DNA from: Nissolia schottii
Lineage: Eukaryota > Streptophyta > Magnoliopsida > Fabales > Fabaceae
Direction: 5' to 3'
Assembly (NCBI GenBank): GCA_003254905.1
Contig: QANU01064415.1
Span: 65,478-129,477 of the forward strand
Length of the DNA: 64,000 nucleotides
Shown here: in pieces, positions 1 through 12,630 of the stretch
Position numbering within the stretch: position 1 is the stretch's first letter
Layout: each line of letters starts with the position of its first letter
Position numbers and translations under genes: made by a program
The notes under the pieces: generated by a model
What the model saw: the letters and a program-made list of their open reading frames with translations, nothing else
Databases searched by the model: none
What the model was told of the DNA's origin: nothing

Positions 1-727
1 TATGGGTTGATTATGATTTGAAAAGAAATCACTAAAAGTGGACATGTTTAGAGGTCTAGCTGTCCATTCAACTATTTGGGTTATTTTATCTAAAATTGAT
101 TTGATTTTAGAGGGTTGTCTTGATCTGAGTGAATCTTATTTACTCTGATGGCAGTCCATGCACAATCAGAGCAACAGGAGTGAAATTTATTTGTTTCATC
201 TAAAATGATGATGAACTCTCTATTGTACTTGAGAGATTCTAGTATGTGAAACCATTTGTGTTTTGAAAATACACATGCAAGAAGTTCTGTGGTTGAAGGA
301 ACTACAGCAGTTAGTAATTTAGTGTGGCATAGCTGAGATCTTTGAAAATGGTTTTAGCAGTTTCTTGCACTAGACTCACATTTGTTACTTTCATTCATTT
401 GTATGTTTCTAGTGAAGTCATCTGTCTGATCATATTTAGCAAAGGAAAAGCGGTTTTTCACATTGAAATTGGGAGTTAAATATATCTTGTTTGTTTTTTT
501 CCTCACCCTATCATATACTTTCCTTTTGCCTTTTTCCCGTATACAAATTCTTCAATATTGAATGCTGTTTTGTTTTGTTGTCTAATTTTGTTTTCTAAAG
601 ATGATTTATTCTCATGTTTGACGTATAGTTTATTGGATACTTTGTTTAATCCCTATTTTATTTTATATCTTCAATGCAATGTTCTTCAAGTTTTTATTGA
701 CATGATGATCTTGTGTCCTCTTTGTAG

Positions 728-2224
728 AGGAAAGCGATGGATGATAAAATCAAACTCAAGCAAGAACAGGAGGATATGAAGGTAACTAGAACTTACTCGT
801 CTGGTATATATTGGTAAAACAGTTTTGGATATCAATATCTTGAGTGACTGCAGGCTGAACTTAAAGTGATGCGTGAGGCTGCACTGTGGAGAAGATCACA
901 AGGTGAGTTTCTGTAATGTGGAGGGTTTATGTTAAGTCTGTTCAGGTCACTTCCCTGCATAACATGCTTTAATATAATGATGAGGGATATCAGGTGTAAG
1001 GAAAAAAGTGGAGTGAAATTTGTGAAAACTGAAAGCACCATGTATGTTGACAAACTAGTCCCTAGGGTTTAAAGGAGGGAGCTTTGCTTTTCTTCTTCTT
1101 AATTGTGATGATCTAGCTTTTTTGCCCAGTGTTAGTATTCCTGATTGATTGTTGTATGACCATTGAGTTTGGAAAATTGGTCTGGCATGAACAAACATGC
1201 CCCTCTTGCTTTCAATTGGGCAAAACCCTTCCCTTATATAAATTTTAGTTCTACTTATCTTCTTAAAGGCCGAAAGGCATGGCTTAAGGTGCTAGTACTT
1301 GAGAACTTTGTTATCTTATTGCTATGAAATATGTGACAGGAATATCAATGGAGGGTGATGACGTGCTTCTGGCAGAGACAGAGGTTAAAGTGGAGCCAAA
1401 AAGAGATGAATGGATGACAACACTGCCTCCGGAGAGGAAAGTAAGTCTTGTTTCAGGAATTAGATCTGATGATTTGGCTCACTTCTCTTGTTTTTTAGTT
1501 AATTTGTTTGGTGTGCAGTCCTTTTTAGCTTGTAGCCAAAAGTGGGAAAACATTAACTCTAGAATGGAGTTGCAGATATTTCAGTTTGTTTACATGACAA
1601 TAAGACTGTTTATTTTGCTTATGATGACCAATTATTTCATGCATTTATGTATTTTAGCCTGGTATGACTATGCAATCGACCAAGTTTAGTCGGGGTACAA
1701 AGGAAGGTCGAGGAGATACTAGTATTTGGACAGACACCCCTTCTGACAGGGCTCAGAAAGCAAAGATGAAGTATGTATTCTCTTCCATCTGTGAATGCTT
1801 TGGTTGATCAATTTCCTTTCCTTTAGTCTGTTTGGTCCACTCGACAAATTGTAGAGCTTTATAACAGTGGTGTTTGTGTGGCAGTTATTTAGAAGCATAC
1901 AATGAGGCTACTGCACTTGCCTCCAACGAGGACGAAAAGAAAAGGGCTAGTGCGGATGCAGATTTGGTGGACAAATACAATAAAGCAAAACGATCAAAAA
2001 CTTTGGTGCAAAAGCATCAAGAAGAGGTTGCTAGCAAGTCCAAGAAAAAATCCAAGCAGCCATCAGAGAAGGAAGAATGGGTGGGTCAACATCCGTGGAA
2101 GCCATGGGACCGTGAAAAGGATCTGACAGCTGGAAGGAAAAGTATAAAACTTGATGAAAAAGGCATGTCTCAGGGCTTGTCTTCAAGGTTTTCTTCTGGA
2201 AACTTTCAGAGGAACTTCCTGTGA
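728..2224 (+). CDS. DUF3752 / GPALPP-motif family protein, 3' part (5' end outside window)
   Basis: Five exons can be joined: 728-781, 854-902, 1340-1440, 1658-1770 and 1885-2224 (stop TGA 2222-2224). All junctions are AG/GT and the frame is continuous, giving 218 C-terminal residues. The protein is very rich in Lys and Glu. It contains DEWMTTLPPERK, then GMTMQSTKFSRGT, then SIWTDTPSDRAQKAKM, and ends with EEWVGQHPWKPWDREKDL and a SSRFSSGNFQRNFL tail. That order is typical of the DUF3752 domain of GPALPP1-like proteins, which are uncharacterised eukaryotic nuclear proteins; I assign no biochemical role. The first visible exon begins RKAMDDKIKLK, so the N-terminal GPALPP repeats must lie left of position 1. 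Bases 1-727 look intronic: AT-rich with no supported exon. Confidence 0.85.
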
Positions 2225-4381
2225 ATGGATTAAAAGTTAAACTGTCATCTGTCGAGCCCTTTTCCATGGACAAGTTCTATTCACGGAGCTTCTTAGAGAA
2301 TTGACTTATTTTCCGATGGTTAGTTTCTGTCATTTTTTAGCATATTATTCTGATTTCTTTTTTGATTAACTCTTCATAGAGAGTAACTCATTCCCTGTTC
2401 TACTAATACATGCAGGTGCCGGTTGGTGCTGAATACATTCATTAGTGTGCTTCAATACTACGAAGAAATCCAATTATACAATTGCGCTCAATGGCTGCCA
2501 AATATTTTCTGATGAAGTTTATGGAATAAATAGCTTGATTCTAGTTGTTCTTGAGTCGTGTACCTATCAACATGTTTATCTCTAATATCCATCCATTATG
2601 TTAGTTGCATTTGTGGTTATACCTAGAAACATAATGCATATAGAGATAAGAGTACGGCCTCCATGTAGTTTATATTTTCACCCTACCCTATTATTATAGG
2701 GAATGTATTAAACATCTTGTGCCCGTCTTTGGTACGTACGTTCAAGAATTGTTTGCATCTCCAAAGTCATATGGGTAGATTTATGCTGTCTGTTACTCGT
2801 TAAAGGTCTAGTCTTTGTGTAGTTTTAATGGTATCTACCAGATTTGCTTCTAATTTCTTGTGAGAAAAGATAGCGTACTAAGTTTTTAACTTCACTTTTA
2901 GGCATACACAATTTGATTGAAACGAAAATACTAATCTGGAACTCTTTTATCTCCTGAGGTTGTGAAGCAATCGTCTCATTACCTTGAAATTGCACCCCCG
3001 TAACTCTACTCGTCATCCTAGGGTGTCCTGAAGCTTAACGACTTGTTATGATCAATTTCTTAAGGAATGCTTCAACTGGTGTTCGGCAAAACTTTTTTGC
3101 TTTGTGTGCTTCGTTGCGCAGCATGTGAAAGCAAATTACATATTAGAGATGATGGAGAAGTGTTAATGGTATATATTTTTTTAATGCAACCATTTAGTGA
3201 ATGGGCGCCTAACCTATATGAAGGTATCTCGGTACTCTCATTTTTTTTTTCCCTTTTAACTGCAGATATATAAGTGAAATTAAGATTGAATTGTCTGTCA
3301 CAGATGGAGGGATATGTTACGAGAAAAATCTTCATTCTGAACGGCTTATAGAACAAGTGCGAAGTTTAAAGTTGGAGAGTTATTGACTTCTAGTGCTTGG
3401 TTTTGGCGTTTCCTTTCATTATCTAATCCTTTCAGATTTATTGTATGAGGAAAGGTAACTGGCTGAAGTATGCTGCAAATTGAAATAAAGATGGGCCTTG
3501 CAGAAAATTGTGTTTGAATTAATTCGATTCTTCCTAAGAAGAAAGTTTATAATCAAAATGTGAGATTTCTTCTTACTAAAAACCATTTATATAAAGTAAC
3601 CAAAATCAAACATGTATTTTAGTGATGTGGCTGTGGTTATTTATGTGTTTTAATTTTCACGTGGCACCAAATTGAAGTAGCATAGAATAGAACATAAAAC
3701 AGGTTGCTTGGTGGCCATAGAACAACCCAAAATGAAAAATAATATTTGTCTCTAGCTATTATAAAATATAATATACTACTTTTCTATATAGCTATAGGAA
3801 CAATAAAAGACAAAAGGAATAATCCGCAGAAGTAATGATCAATCAATCCATCTACGACAACACATACTCTTGGGGAGAAATTTTTTAAAAAAAATAGGAG
3901 ACAACTTGGGTTGTGAAACAAGGCATGTCAATATCAAACTTGGGTTAAGCTTAAAATTTCCTCTCTAGAAGCATAGTAGTTAATACAAAAATAAAAAATA
4001 AAAAAGCACATAGCTAGGTTATCCATACATGGATGGATATATAATAAGGAAGGTTGAAAATGTACAACACTATGCTTTATAAATACATTTAATGTGGTGG
4101 TGTATGTGGGACTCAGTAGCCCAACCTCCCTTGCAGTCCCACAAACCGCCCCAAATGCCCCCCCTATACTTGCTTGATCTGCACTATTTCTTTGTTTTGA
4201 TGAAGCAACCCCACCACACACACACACAACCCCTCCCCCCTCCCTGTCAAAATGATTAGATTTGCAGTGTCATTGTAGGGCCCACCATCCCTCCATTTCA
4301 CCTTCCAATGCGGCTGCTTTCCTAACAATCTATTGGTTATCCACTCCCCCTTCGTTGAAAGAGACTTCAATTAGTTGTCTA
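2225..4381. other. 3' UTR of the DUF3752 gene, then intergenic DNA
   Basis: The 3' UTR probably runs to about 2500-2700; a possible 3'-UTR intron acceptor (ATGCAG|GTGCC) lies near 2416. Beyond that the sequence is AT-rich, with short ORFs lacking codon bias or recognisable domains. A (CA)n tract is at about 4216-4228. I see no gene here. Confidence 0.6.
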
Positions 4382-5195
4382 NNNNNNNNNNNNNNNNNNN
4401 NNNNNNNNNNNNNNNNNNNNNNNNNNNNNNNNNNNNNNNNNNNNNNNNNNNNNNNNNNNNNNNNNNNNNNNNNNNNNNNNNNNNNNNNNNNNNNNNNNNN
4501 NNNNNNNNNNNNNNNNNNNNNNNNNNNNNNNNNNNNNNNNNNNNNNNNNNNNNNNNNNNNNNNNNNNNNNNNNNNNNNNNNNNNNNNNNNNNNNNNNNNN
4601 NNNNNNNNNNNNNNNNNNNNNNNNNNNNNNNNNNNNNNNNNNNNNNNNNNNNNNNNNNNNNNNNNNNNNNNNNNNNNNNNNNNNNNNNNNNNNNNNNNNN
4701 NNNNNNNNNNNNNNNNNNNNNNNNNNNNNNNNNNNNNNNNNNNNNNNNNNNNNNNNNNNNNNNNNNNNNNNNNNNNNNNNNNNNNNNNNNNNNNNNNNNN
4801 NNNNNNNNNNNNNNNNNNNNNNNNNNNNNNNNNNNNNNNNNNNNNNNNNNNNNNNNNNNNNNNNNNNNNNNNNNNNNNNNNNNNNNNNNNNNNNNNNNNN
4901 NNNNNNNNNNNNNNNNNNNNNNNNNNNNNNNNNNNNNNNNNNNNNNNNNNNNNNNNNNNNNNNNNNNNNNNNNNNNNNNNNNNNNNNNNNNNNNNNNNNN
5001 NNNNNNNNNNNNNNNNNNNNNNNNNNNNNNNNNNNNNNNNNNNNNNNNNNNNNNNNNNNNNNNNNNNNNNNNNNNNNNNNNNNNNNNNNNNNNNNNNNNN
5101 NNNNNNNNNNNNNNNNNNNNNNNNNNNNNNNNNNNNNNNNNNNNNNNNNNNNNNNNNNNNNNNNNNNNNNNNNNNNNNNNNNNNNNNNNNNNNNN
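4382..5195. other. Assembly gap (814 N)
   Basis: Continuous run of undetermined bases. Reading frames that cross it are artefacts. Content and true length are unknown. Confidence 0.99.
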
Positions 5196-5219
5196 TTGAG
5201 TTTTGGTAAGTGGCTTATA

Positions 5220-5362
5220 CTCTTTATTATTTATTTTATTTGTCACTTTTATTTTTAGATTCATTTAAAAAATAATGTATTTAGACACAATTATTTTTAG
5301 ATACACTAATTTTTAAATGTAATAAGAAAGTAAAAGCAATCGATAAAATAGACTAAAGAGAG
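5220..5362. mobile_element. Stowaway-like MITE, 143 bp
   Basis: Starts CTCTTTATTATTTATTTTAT and its right end reverse-complements to CTCTCTTTAGTCTATTTTAT. TA dinucleotides flank both sides (5218-5219 and 5363-5364), as expected for Tc1/mariner-type MITEs. It sits 24 bases after the assembly gap. Confidence 0.55.
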
Positions 5363-6069
5363 TATTTATTTGCCCGTTTTTTGGGCTTAACCCTTTCTTA
5401 ACCATAAAAACAAAACCATGAACACAAACGAGGATAGGACTCTTTTATGCTTATTGAGATAAAAACATTGATTTTCTTCGCTATTTAATTTAATTTGGTA
5501 TGGCTAATGCCAGCAAACACTGAGTGCCTTAGCCTGCCCTTGAAATTCGTGTGAATAGTGATAACATGTTTTTGGCTACAGTATGATTGAATTTATTGAG
5601 AGAAGAACCCTAATGTCTAAGAAAAGTATAGGAAGAAAAGAAATAATTAAAAAGAGAAAAATGTGAAGGCCCTTTTTGTTATTACATAGAGTGTATTGAA
5701 TAAAAATCAGGGAACAGGATATATATGTCACAATGATTATCCTTTTCTTCCTTATGTTGCATGCTAAAATAATAATGGGCCTTTCCCCTTTCAGCCAATG
5801 AATTTTGCATCTTGTTCACACACACAAGTCTTAGTGATTGCACTGAAACCTAGATTCCTGAATTTTTTTTCTTCTTTTCTCCCAACTCTTAATTATAGCA
5901 ATACTCATTCAACAGAAAATATCTAGTAGTGGTCCTAGTGATGAATACCTTTACTCCATTTTGTTAAATATTTATTGCTATTGCAAAATAGCCCTATACA
6001 CCAGACTATAATTGCAAAAACATATAACAAATGCTCGGGCACTATTAAACAAAAAACATTAAAAAAAAA

Positions 6070-6338
6070 TATTTGTACACCTTAAAAATAGTTACTTAAA
6101 TAATCATTTAAACAGAAAAACATATATTACAAAATAGAAAATAAACATTGTCAAACACAAAAAAAAATTGAGTAATATTAATTAAGCATGAGTGTGCACA
6201 AACACGCAGAAATGTTTGGTGACAATGTACTGGCGCGTGCACAAACATACTAAAATGTTTAGTGACAATGTTTGTTTCTCTATAATGTAATGTTTTATTT
6301 ATTTTTGTTAAGTAGCTATTTTTTGAGTATACAAATAA
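6070..6338. mobile_element. MITE copy A with TATTTGTACAC ends
   Basis: Left end TATTTGTACACCTTAAAAAT matches the reverse complement of the right end, TTATTTGTATACTCAAAAAA, and the match continues inward (AATAGTTACTTAA against AATAGCTACTTAA). Interior holds the repeated phrase TGTTTGGTGACAATGT / TGTTTAGTGACAATGT. A second member is at 10416-10740. No target duplication is clear. Confidence 0.55.
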
Positions 6339-9300
6339 CGAGATTGTAAAGATTATAAAGTGACAAAATAATAAGAAATTGCATAAATTTATTATGCAAA
6401 ACATTATACATGCATATATATATATACACACACACACATAAGGTCATGCATTGGCTGAAAAATACATGATAGTCCTGCACATGCAGTGTCATTCACAATA
6501 GTAACTGAGCAAAGGTTTCTCAAACAAGATTCATCATCTGGAAGTTGAAATGTTTACATACAGAGTAAATAAATGTCTGCCCCACCTCAAATTGTAACAC
6601 AGTCTGTTCTTGAAGCAATTGCTAGTAGCAGAGGTAGTGCTTTCAGATGTTAGTGTCACTTTCAGACAGTTTTGAGTTGAACAGGGAATACCAGCATTCT
6701 CTAACATGAGATCCACAGGTGTTTTTAATTAGTGTCACTTCCACACGCGCCCATAATAATAATGAGATTTGTTTTTTTTCCCTCACTAATTATTAATTAA
6801 TTGCTACACATATAATTACCCTTTTTTAGGCTGCTAAGTACTAATTGACTCAATCTAGCCTATCTGCAATAATTAAAGACAAACGAGAAAAAAAAAACAG
6901 AATTTTCAAACTCGTTTAGTATTTCTTAATCAAAGATTGATATCTACATGTACCAACCAATGGTAGGTTGGTTTAAGAATAATTAGTGTTAAAGAATTTT
7001 ATTTTATTCCGAGCTTAAATAGAGTTTAATAGATAAATTATATTAGTAATTCAGATGTGGCTACATATATTATTCTTTTTTCTAATCTAATAAAATTATT
7101 GATATCTAAAGTTTAATGAACTCCATTTAATCTAACTTGACCCTGTTAGACTCACTCTCGGATAAAAGAAAGATTGATACATGTACCAAAAACAAAATAA
7201 AACCAAGGAGTTGATAGTGAAATTTAGGCCAATGAGAAATGGAAAATGTATCTTTGGCCAATAATTACAGCATTAAAATATCAATGAAAAGGTGGAAGTC
7301 GGTAGATCATATCAGATTGTGATGATTTGATCAGATTGGGTTCATGATTTTCTTTGATCTATAAGAATTTGAGATGGGACCCTTGATTTTTACATCTTCC
7401 AATTGCTTTATTGTAAGAAGTATATAAATAAGCAAATAGAGTCTTGGTAGTTAAAGTAGTAGTGTTTCACTTTCATGGGGTTAACTAGAGTAGAAGATTG
7501 ATAAGGGTCATAAAGGTTTCAATTGAACAGTATCTTCATATGTCGCATTTTGAAAATTCACCGACTATTACCCCCCAGAAGATGTGTGGATATGTTAATC
7601 TTATAAAAGGGAGAAAAGACAATCACATTTTGAAGATACTGATGATTTGACCATTATATATATGGAACTTATGAAGTTTCTAATGGCCATAACTTTCTTA
7701 TTCTGCTGTAATTGATAGAATTCACGCATTTTAATTTAACTTTATTGCTATTGCAAATTAACATGTTGTTTACGTCATGTTTAGCGAGTGAATTTAATTA
7801 TGCCTTGTCTGGTGAAAGTTCTGTAGACTTTGAAAACGAGAAAACAATCTTATCAAGATAGATGATCATTAGAACAAAATTATGGAAGCTCTGCATGACT
7901 CCATATTTTTACTGCCTGCATCATGCTGTTATACATACTCGTTGACTTCACTAATCAAAAGTTGTGGTTAGTATGTTATTGTTGTATATATATAATGAGT
8001 TGCTATTATTATTTGGTTTAGGTTCTTATTACCCTATGTCTATTTATATTTAGTACAGTTAATATTTATTTTATATCGCATAAAGGAATGGCACCCATAA
8101 TTTTGAGCAATATATTTTTAGTTGGTGACTTAATTTTTTAACCCACTTATTGGGTGTATAATTTCAAAAGAAAAGTGCTTTTCAGTACAAAGTATTTTGT
8201 GTGAAAACAATATACCAATGATGTGGGAGTTTTTTTTTTTATTGGATTTAATATGGATATATATAGCGTCTGTGTTAAAAAAAATAATTTACCCAGTTAT
8301 TATTTTTATTAAAAATTTTGCCCATTTATTTAATCTTGTATTGTTACAATAGTATAAGTGTTTGATCCTAATATCCACTATCTCAAAACACTAACATATA
8401 TATAATAAAATTTGATTGAATGATGGTGTAAAAAAATATTTAAAAAATAATCAAAATTAATCTCTTCTTTAATTAGATTTTTTGTCATTAATAAATTCAT
8501 ATGTTCAATAACATGAAAATCCATCTCTTTTCGCACACATTCTCTATTTTCTTTCGTAGGCTATATAAGCTAGCTAGGAATTCAAGGTTCAGTTCTCTTT
8601 CTCTCCCTTGCTGTCTTAGTTAGAAGAAGAAAAAAAAGGAATGGGCATTCATTAGAAAAACTCATTACAATAGCTAACACCTTGAGCAACTTTTATAACT
8701 TAGTGAAAAAGGATACATTTTTTGGCACAGAAAAAACCCTGATCATATCAACAATTAAAGTAGACAAAAAAAAAATTTATAAACTATATATCAAATTTAA
8801 AACCTTACGAAGTTGTTACAATGGGAACAAAGGCCTCATCCCTCCATCCTAACTAAAGCCTTTCATTTTCTGCCAGTCATGCTTCTCCTTCATGTTTGAT
8901 GATTGGTTGGAGGGGTGGGGTCCAAAATAGGAACTTTTTAACCCCTAAGTGGGTCCCCTTAAAGTGCAGGGGTGGGACCAAAATAACAATCATCATCAAC
9001 TTCATGTTTTTTTTCAAAAATTTGTTTCCCTTAATTTTATTATAAACCATATGGGAATTAACGAAAATTCTAGAATGAACCACCGTTGTGATTCCAAGCT
9101 TTAAAGCCTTAGTTTCAGTGTTAGCAGTTGTTTGTAAGCTAATAAACCAATCCACAAAACTTCAGGGGCTCATACACAAGCAACCTGTTCCTCACCACAT
9201 GATTATAAATAAAAATACACATGACATAGATTTAGAAGCAAAGAATGCTTCCCATATTTTTCTAATTAGTGGTTTTTGTTAAGTGGTGCATATAATATAG

Positions 9301-10415
9301 TTCAGAAAATCCTTAAAAAAAAAAACTAAAACCTAAGCTTGCAACATTATATATATATCTAGTTAGAAGACATTTTCTTTTTAATTAAAAATTTTCGTTA
9401 AGGAAAAGACTCATCATAGTACAAGGGGTTAAGGTATGTCTCTAGACTTATTAGGCGCTTATGGAGATACTAAATCACTTAGCAATTACAAAATTTGATA
9501 ACCGAATGTAAATTATGACAATGCATGAGCGAAAGGTCGATCAGTTGAGCCAATCTCTATTAACTTGCTTAAAGGCATTTAGGTTTATAATAGGCTTACA
9601 TGTGATTCAAAACGGATTTCATAATGTAACATTGTCTTTTGATTATTTTTGAATTCCTACTACTGAAAAGCTTGGAAATAACATCCAACTTAGTTTAATT
9701 TTCATTGTTTCATTTCCCTGAACATTTCTTGCAATATATGAACATGTATACTTTAATCTTTCTTTTACACATTTGCCACAAATTTCAAATTTCTTCTTCT
9801 TTTTTTTTCTCCTTTGATGGGAAACCTATATATATTTAAATAAGGACCAAGCCGCGGGGTCTAGAGTTTAGACACAATTAATTACGTATAGAGTTTAGTA
9901 GACACAATAATTTGGTCTGATATATAGGTCAAAATAAACAACCACTGCACAACTATAATTGAAACGTGAAAAAATCGATCGTATCCAAATTTAGAAGAAG
10001 ACCTACACCTTTTACATATTTCGGTGGCTCCTCTAATTAAAATCCTGTTCCAATTAATTAGTATGAACACCCAATATTCCATCAACGTTACATTTTATAT
10101 ATAATATTAAAAAATGTTTTTATTTTAAGATGTTGTTTTTCACGTATGGATTAATTAAAGATTTTAATAATTTTTAAATTATAGGAGTACTATTTATATA
10201 CACAACTATGAGTTTAGTCTGGTCCTGTCATCAATAAAACAAAACCCGAGTTTTCTGCTTTTGTTAGTAACTAATGATTGTCATTTCATTGTGGTTAGTT
10301 AATCATGACAATAATTAGCCTGTTACTGTATATAGTTGTTTTTAATCTTTCAAGATGGTAAATGATAACTAAATCTCACCTTATTCTTATCAATACCTGT
10401 TAAGATACAACCCCA

Positions 10416-10740
10416 TTATTTATAACCTAAACAATAGTCACCTAATCAATGGCTACAGAACAAACATTACATAACAGAAAAATAAATATTCCATAGTAGA
10501 AAAATAAATATTATCAAATGCATAAAACGAGTAATATTAAACTCATGCGTACACGATCACACATAAATCTTCAGTGACAATGTTTGTTTTTCCTGTTTTA
10601 TAGTAACATTAAATTCACGCGTATACGAATACGCAAAAATGTTCGGTAACAATGTTTGTTGTGTAATGTTTGTTTCTTTGTTTTGAAATGTTTTGTTCCT
10701 CGTGACTATTTTGATGACTCTTTTTAACGTGTACAAATAA
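10416..10740. mobile_element. MITE copy B, same family as 6070-6338
   Basis: Shares AAATAAATATT..GTCAAA, GAGTAATATTAA, and AATGTT(C/T)(G/A)GT(A/G)ACAATGTTTGTT with copy A in the same orientation, and ends in GTGTACAAATAA. Its terminal inverted repeat is more diverged than that of copy A. Both lie in the gene-free stretch upstream of the NAC gene. Confidence 0.5.
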
Positions 10741-11384
10741 CATTTTTATTAAAAAGTATCATTGATATTAAATTGATTAAAGTAATTAGTGGTTTATTCC
10801 TTTAAGTAAAATTTCAAGTTTAAGTTTTGTGGTTCAAGTCATGGGTTCAAACAACTTGAATGAATGTTTGTACATTCTTCAATCAATTATAAACCGTTCA
10901 ATTCATTGAATTCATTAATTGAAAATCAGATTAATATTTATTTAACTATTTAATTATTTTTTTTCTTAATTAGATCCATGAGATGAACTCTTTTAGAACA
11001 TATGTAGTTTCAGTTCCCTATAGAACAACTATGCAATTACTAGGTTTAATTAAATTCACCCAAATTTGATGAAGTACTCCTTAATTATTCCCCTAACTTA
11101 AAAGTGTATACTGGATAAGGTCGCTACCCACAACAAACCCTTTGGTCCACTACCTCAATATTAACTTTAGAATAACAAACGAGAGCTTCATCATAGTTTA
11201 ATATAAAAAATAAACAGTGCATAGTAATTAGTAAGAAGAGATATATATAAAAAATAAGTATATGTAAGCAAGTGTTGGGGACAAAATGACGTCAGTGTCA
11301 GCATTAAACCATGACTTAATTTGAAGGTGATCAGTTGCTGGTTAAATACTGCAGTTTCTGCCAAACATATATAAATACTTTTTT

Positions 11385-11745
11385 TTTATTAGGTTACCTC
11401 ATATAACTTTAAACAATTATTACAATTTTTAATAACTTTTAATGGTGCAACATTTTAAAAAATTAACCGTTAAATTAAAGTTTATATTACATAGATCATG
11501 TCCATAAAAATCTATAATAATCTAAAATTATTTAATAAATTTTTTTATTTACGTTAAAATTAACGTAATATATTTGTTAAAATGTGCAAAAATAAGATCT
11601 ACTTGATAACATTTTGGTTGAAGTTTAATTTTTTTAAAACTTCATACAAATAATTTTTATGATAACTAATTATAATTTAACGACTAGATCAATGAAAATT
11701 ATAATTATCAAGTAGTGTAATTATACTTAAAGTTACATCGATGTA
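11385..11745. repeat. AT-rich foldback, possible MITE
   Basis: Left phrase ATAACTTTAAACAATTATTA is matched by the reverse complement of the right side (GTAACTTTAAGTATAATTA), with CCGTTAAATTA and TCGTTAAATTA further in. No target duplication was found, so boundaries are approximate. Confidence 0.3.
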
Positions 11746-12544
11746 CTTAATTTTTTTTTTAATTAACTTTCTGCCAACATATATAGTCCCTAGAAGGTTG
11801 TAATGTATATTAATTTGTATTTATATAGTACTTGATGTAAAGCGCACTGTCAGGTATAACATGGTAAATAGTAAGCTTTCTCCCCAAGCTTTCGGCTTTT
11901 GATCAATGATAACTACTATTTATATTATATTTTAATATAAATAAATTAATGGGGGGTTTATGTACTAGATTTGCATCTTATTTATTTGTTAAGTTAATGG
12001 GACCACTCTGAATAAGACAACAAACACTTGAAAAGTACAATAAAAGCTGGTAACCCAACTTATCTAAGCTTGATGTGCACATTAAAACTAGTTAACTCAA
12101 TCCTTTATCTATTCTGTATATTATATTGTATATTGTATTGCATAATACCCACACAATACAATCCCAAAATGACCTTTTCGAATTAATTCATTATCTTTTT
12201 TTTTTTAAAAAAAAAGAAAAGAGTGCATTGTTCTCAAAGAAACCTTTGTATTATTTAGTATTACTTTAGAAAGGGATAATGTACAAAAATGTATTACTTT
12301 TCACAATAATTAAGCCATATGTAGCTAGCTGGAACTTCCAAGAGAAACTGAAGGTCTTGTAAGATGAACTGCCAGATTTGTCTCATCATATGAGATTAAA
12401 GAGTGAAAATCCATGGGTAGGAAAATCAAAGAGAAACTCATGACATAATTTGTAATGTTAATGTATAAGATAAATACTAGAGATTCATCAATAATATATG
12501 GATAGTGATATTTATTAAAGTGATTGTAAAAAGCCATAGATATA

Positions 12545-12630
12545 CTTTCTCAGTCCAAAATAACTAATATTTTCACTTGTTAGGTTTATTCATAAAAGTG
12601 AAAGTTACAATTATTTTGATCAGAGAAAAA
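12545..12630. mobile_element. Short Stowaway-like MITE, 86 bp
   Basis: Begins CTTTCTCAGTCCAAAATAAC; right end reverse-complements to TTTTTCTCTGATCAAAATAA. TA is present on both flanks (12543-12544 and 12631-12632). Confidence 0.45.

Noticed and set aside
4262-5264. Long open frames on both strands across 4262-5264
   Set aside because: They consist almost entirely of undetermined bases of the assembly gap.
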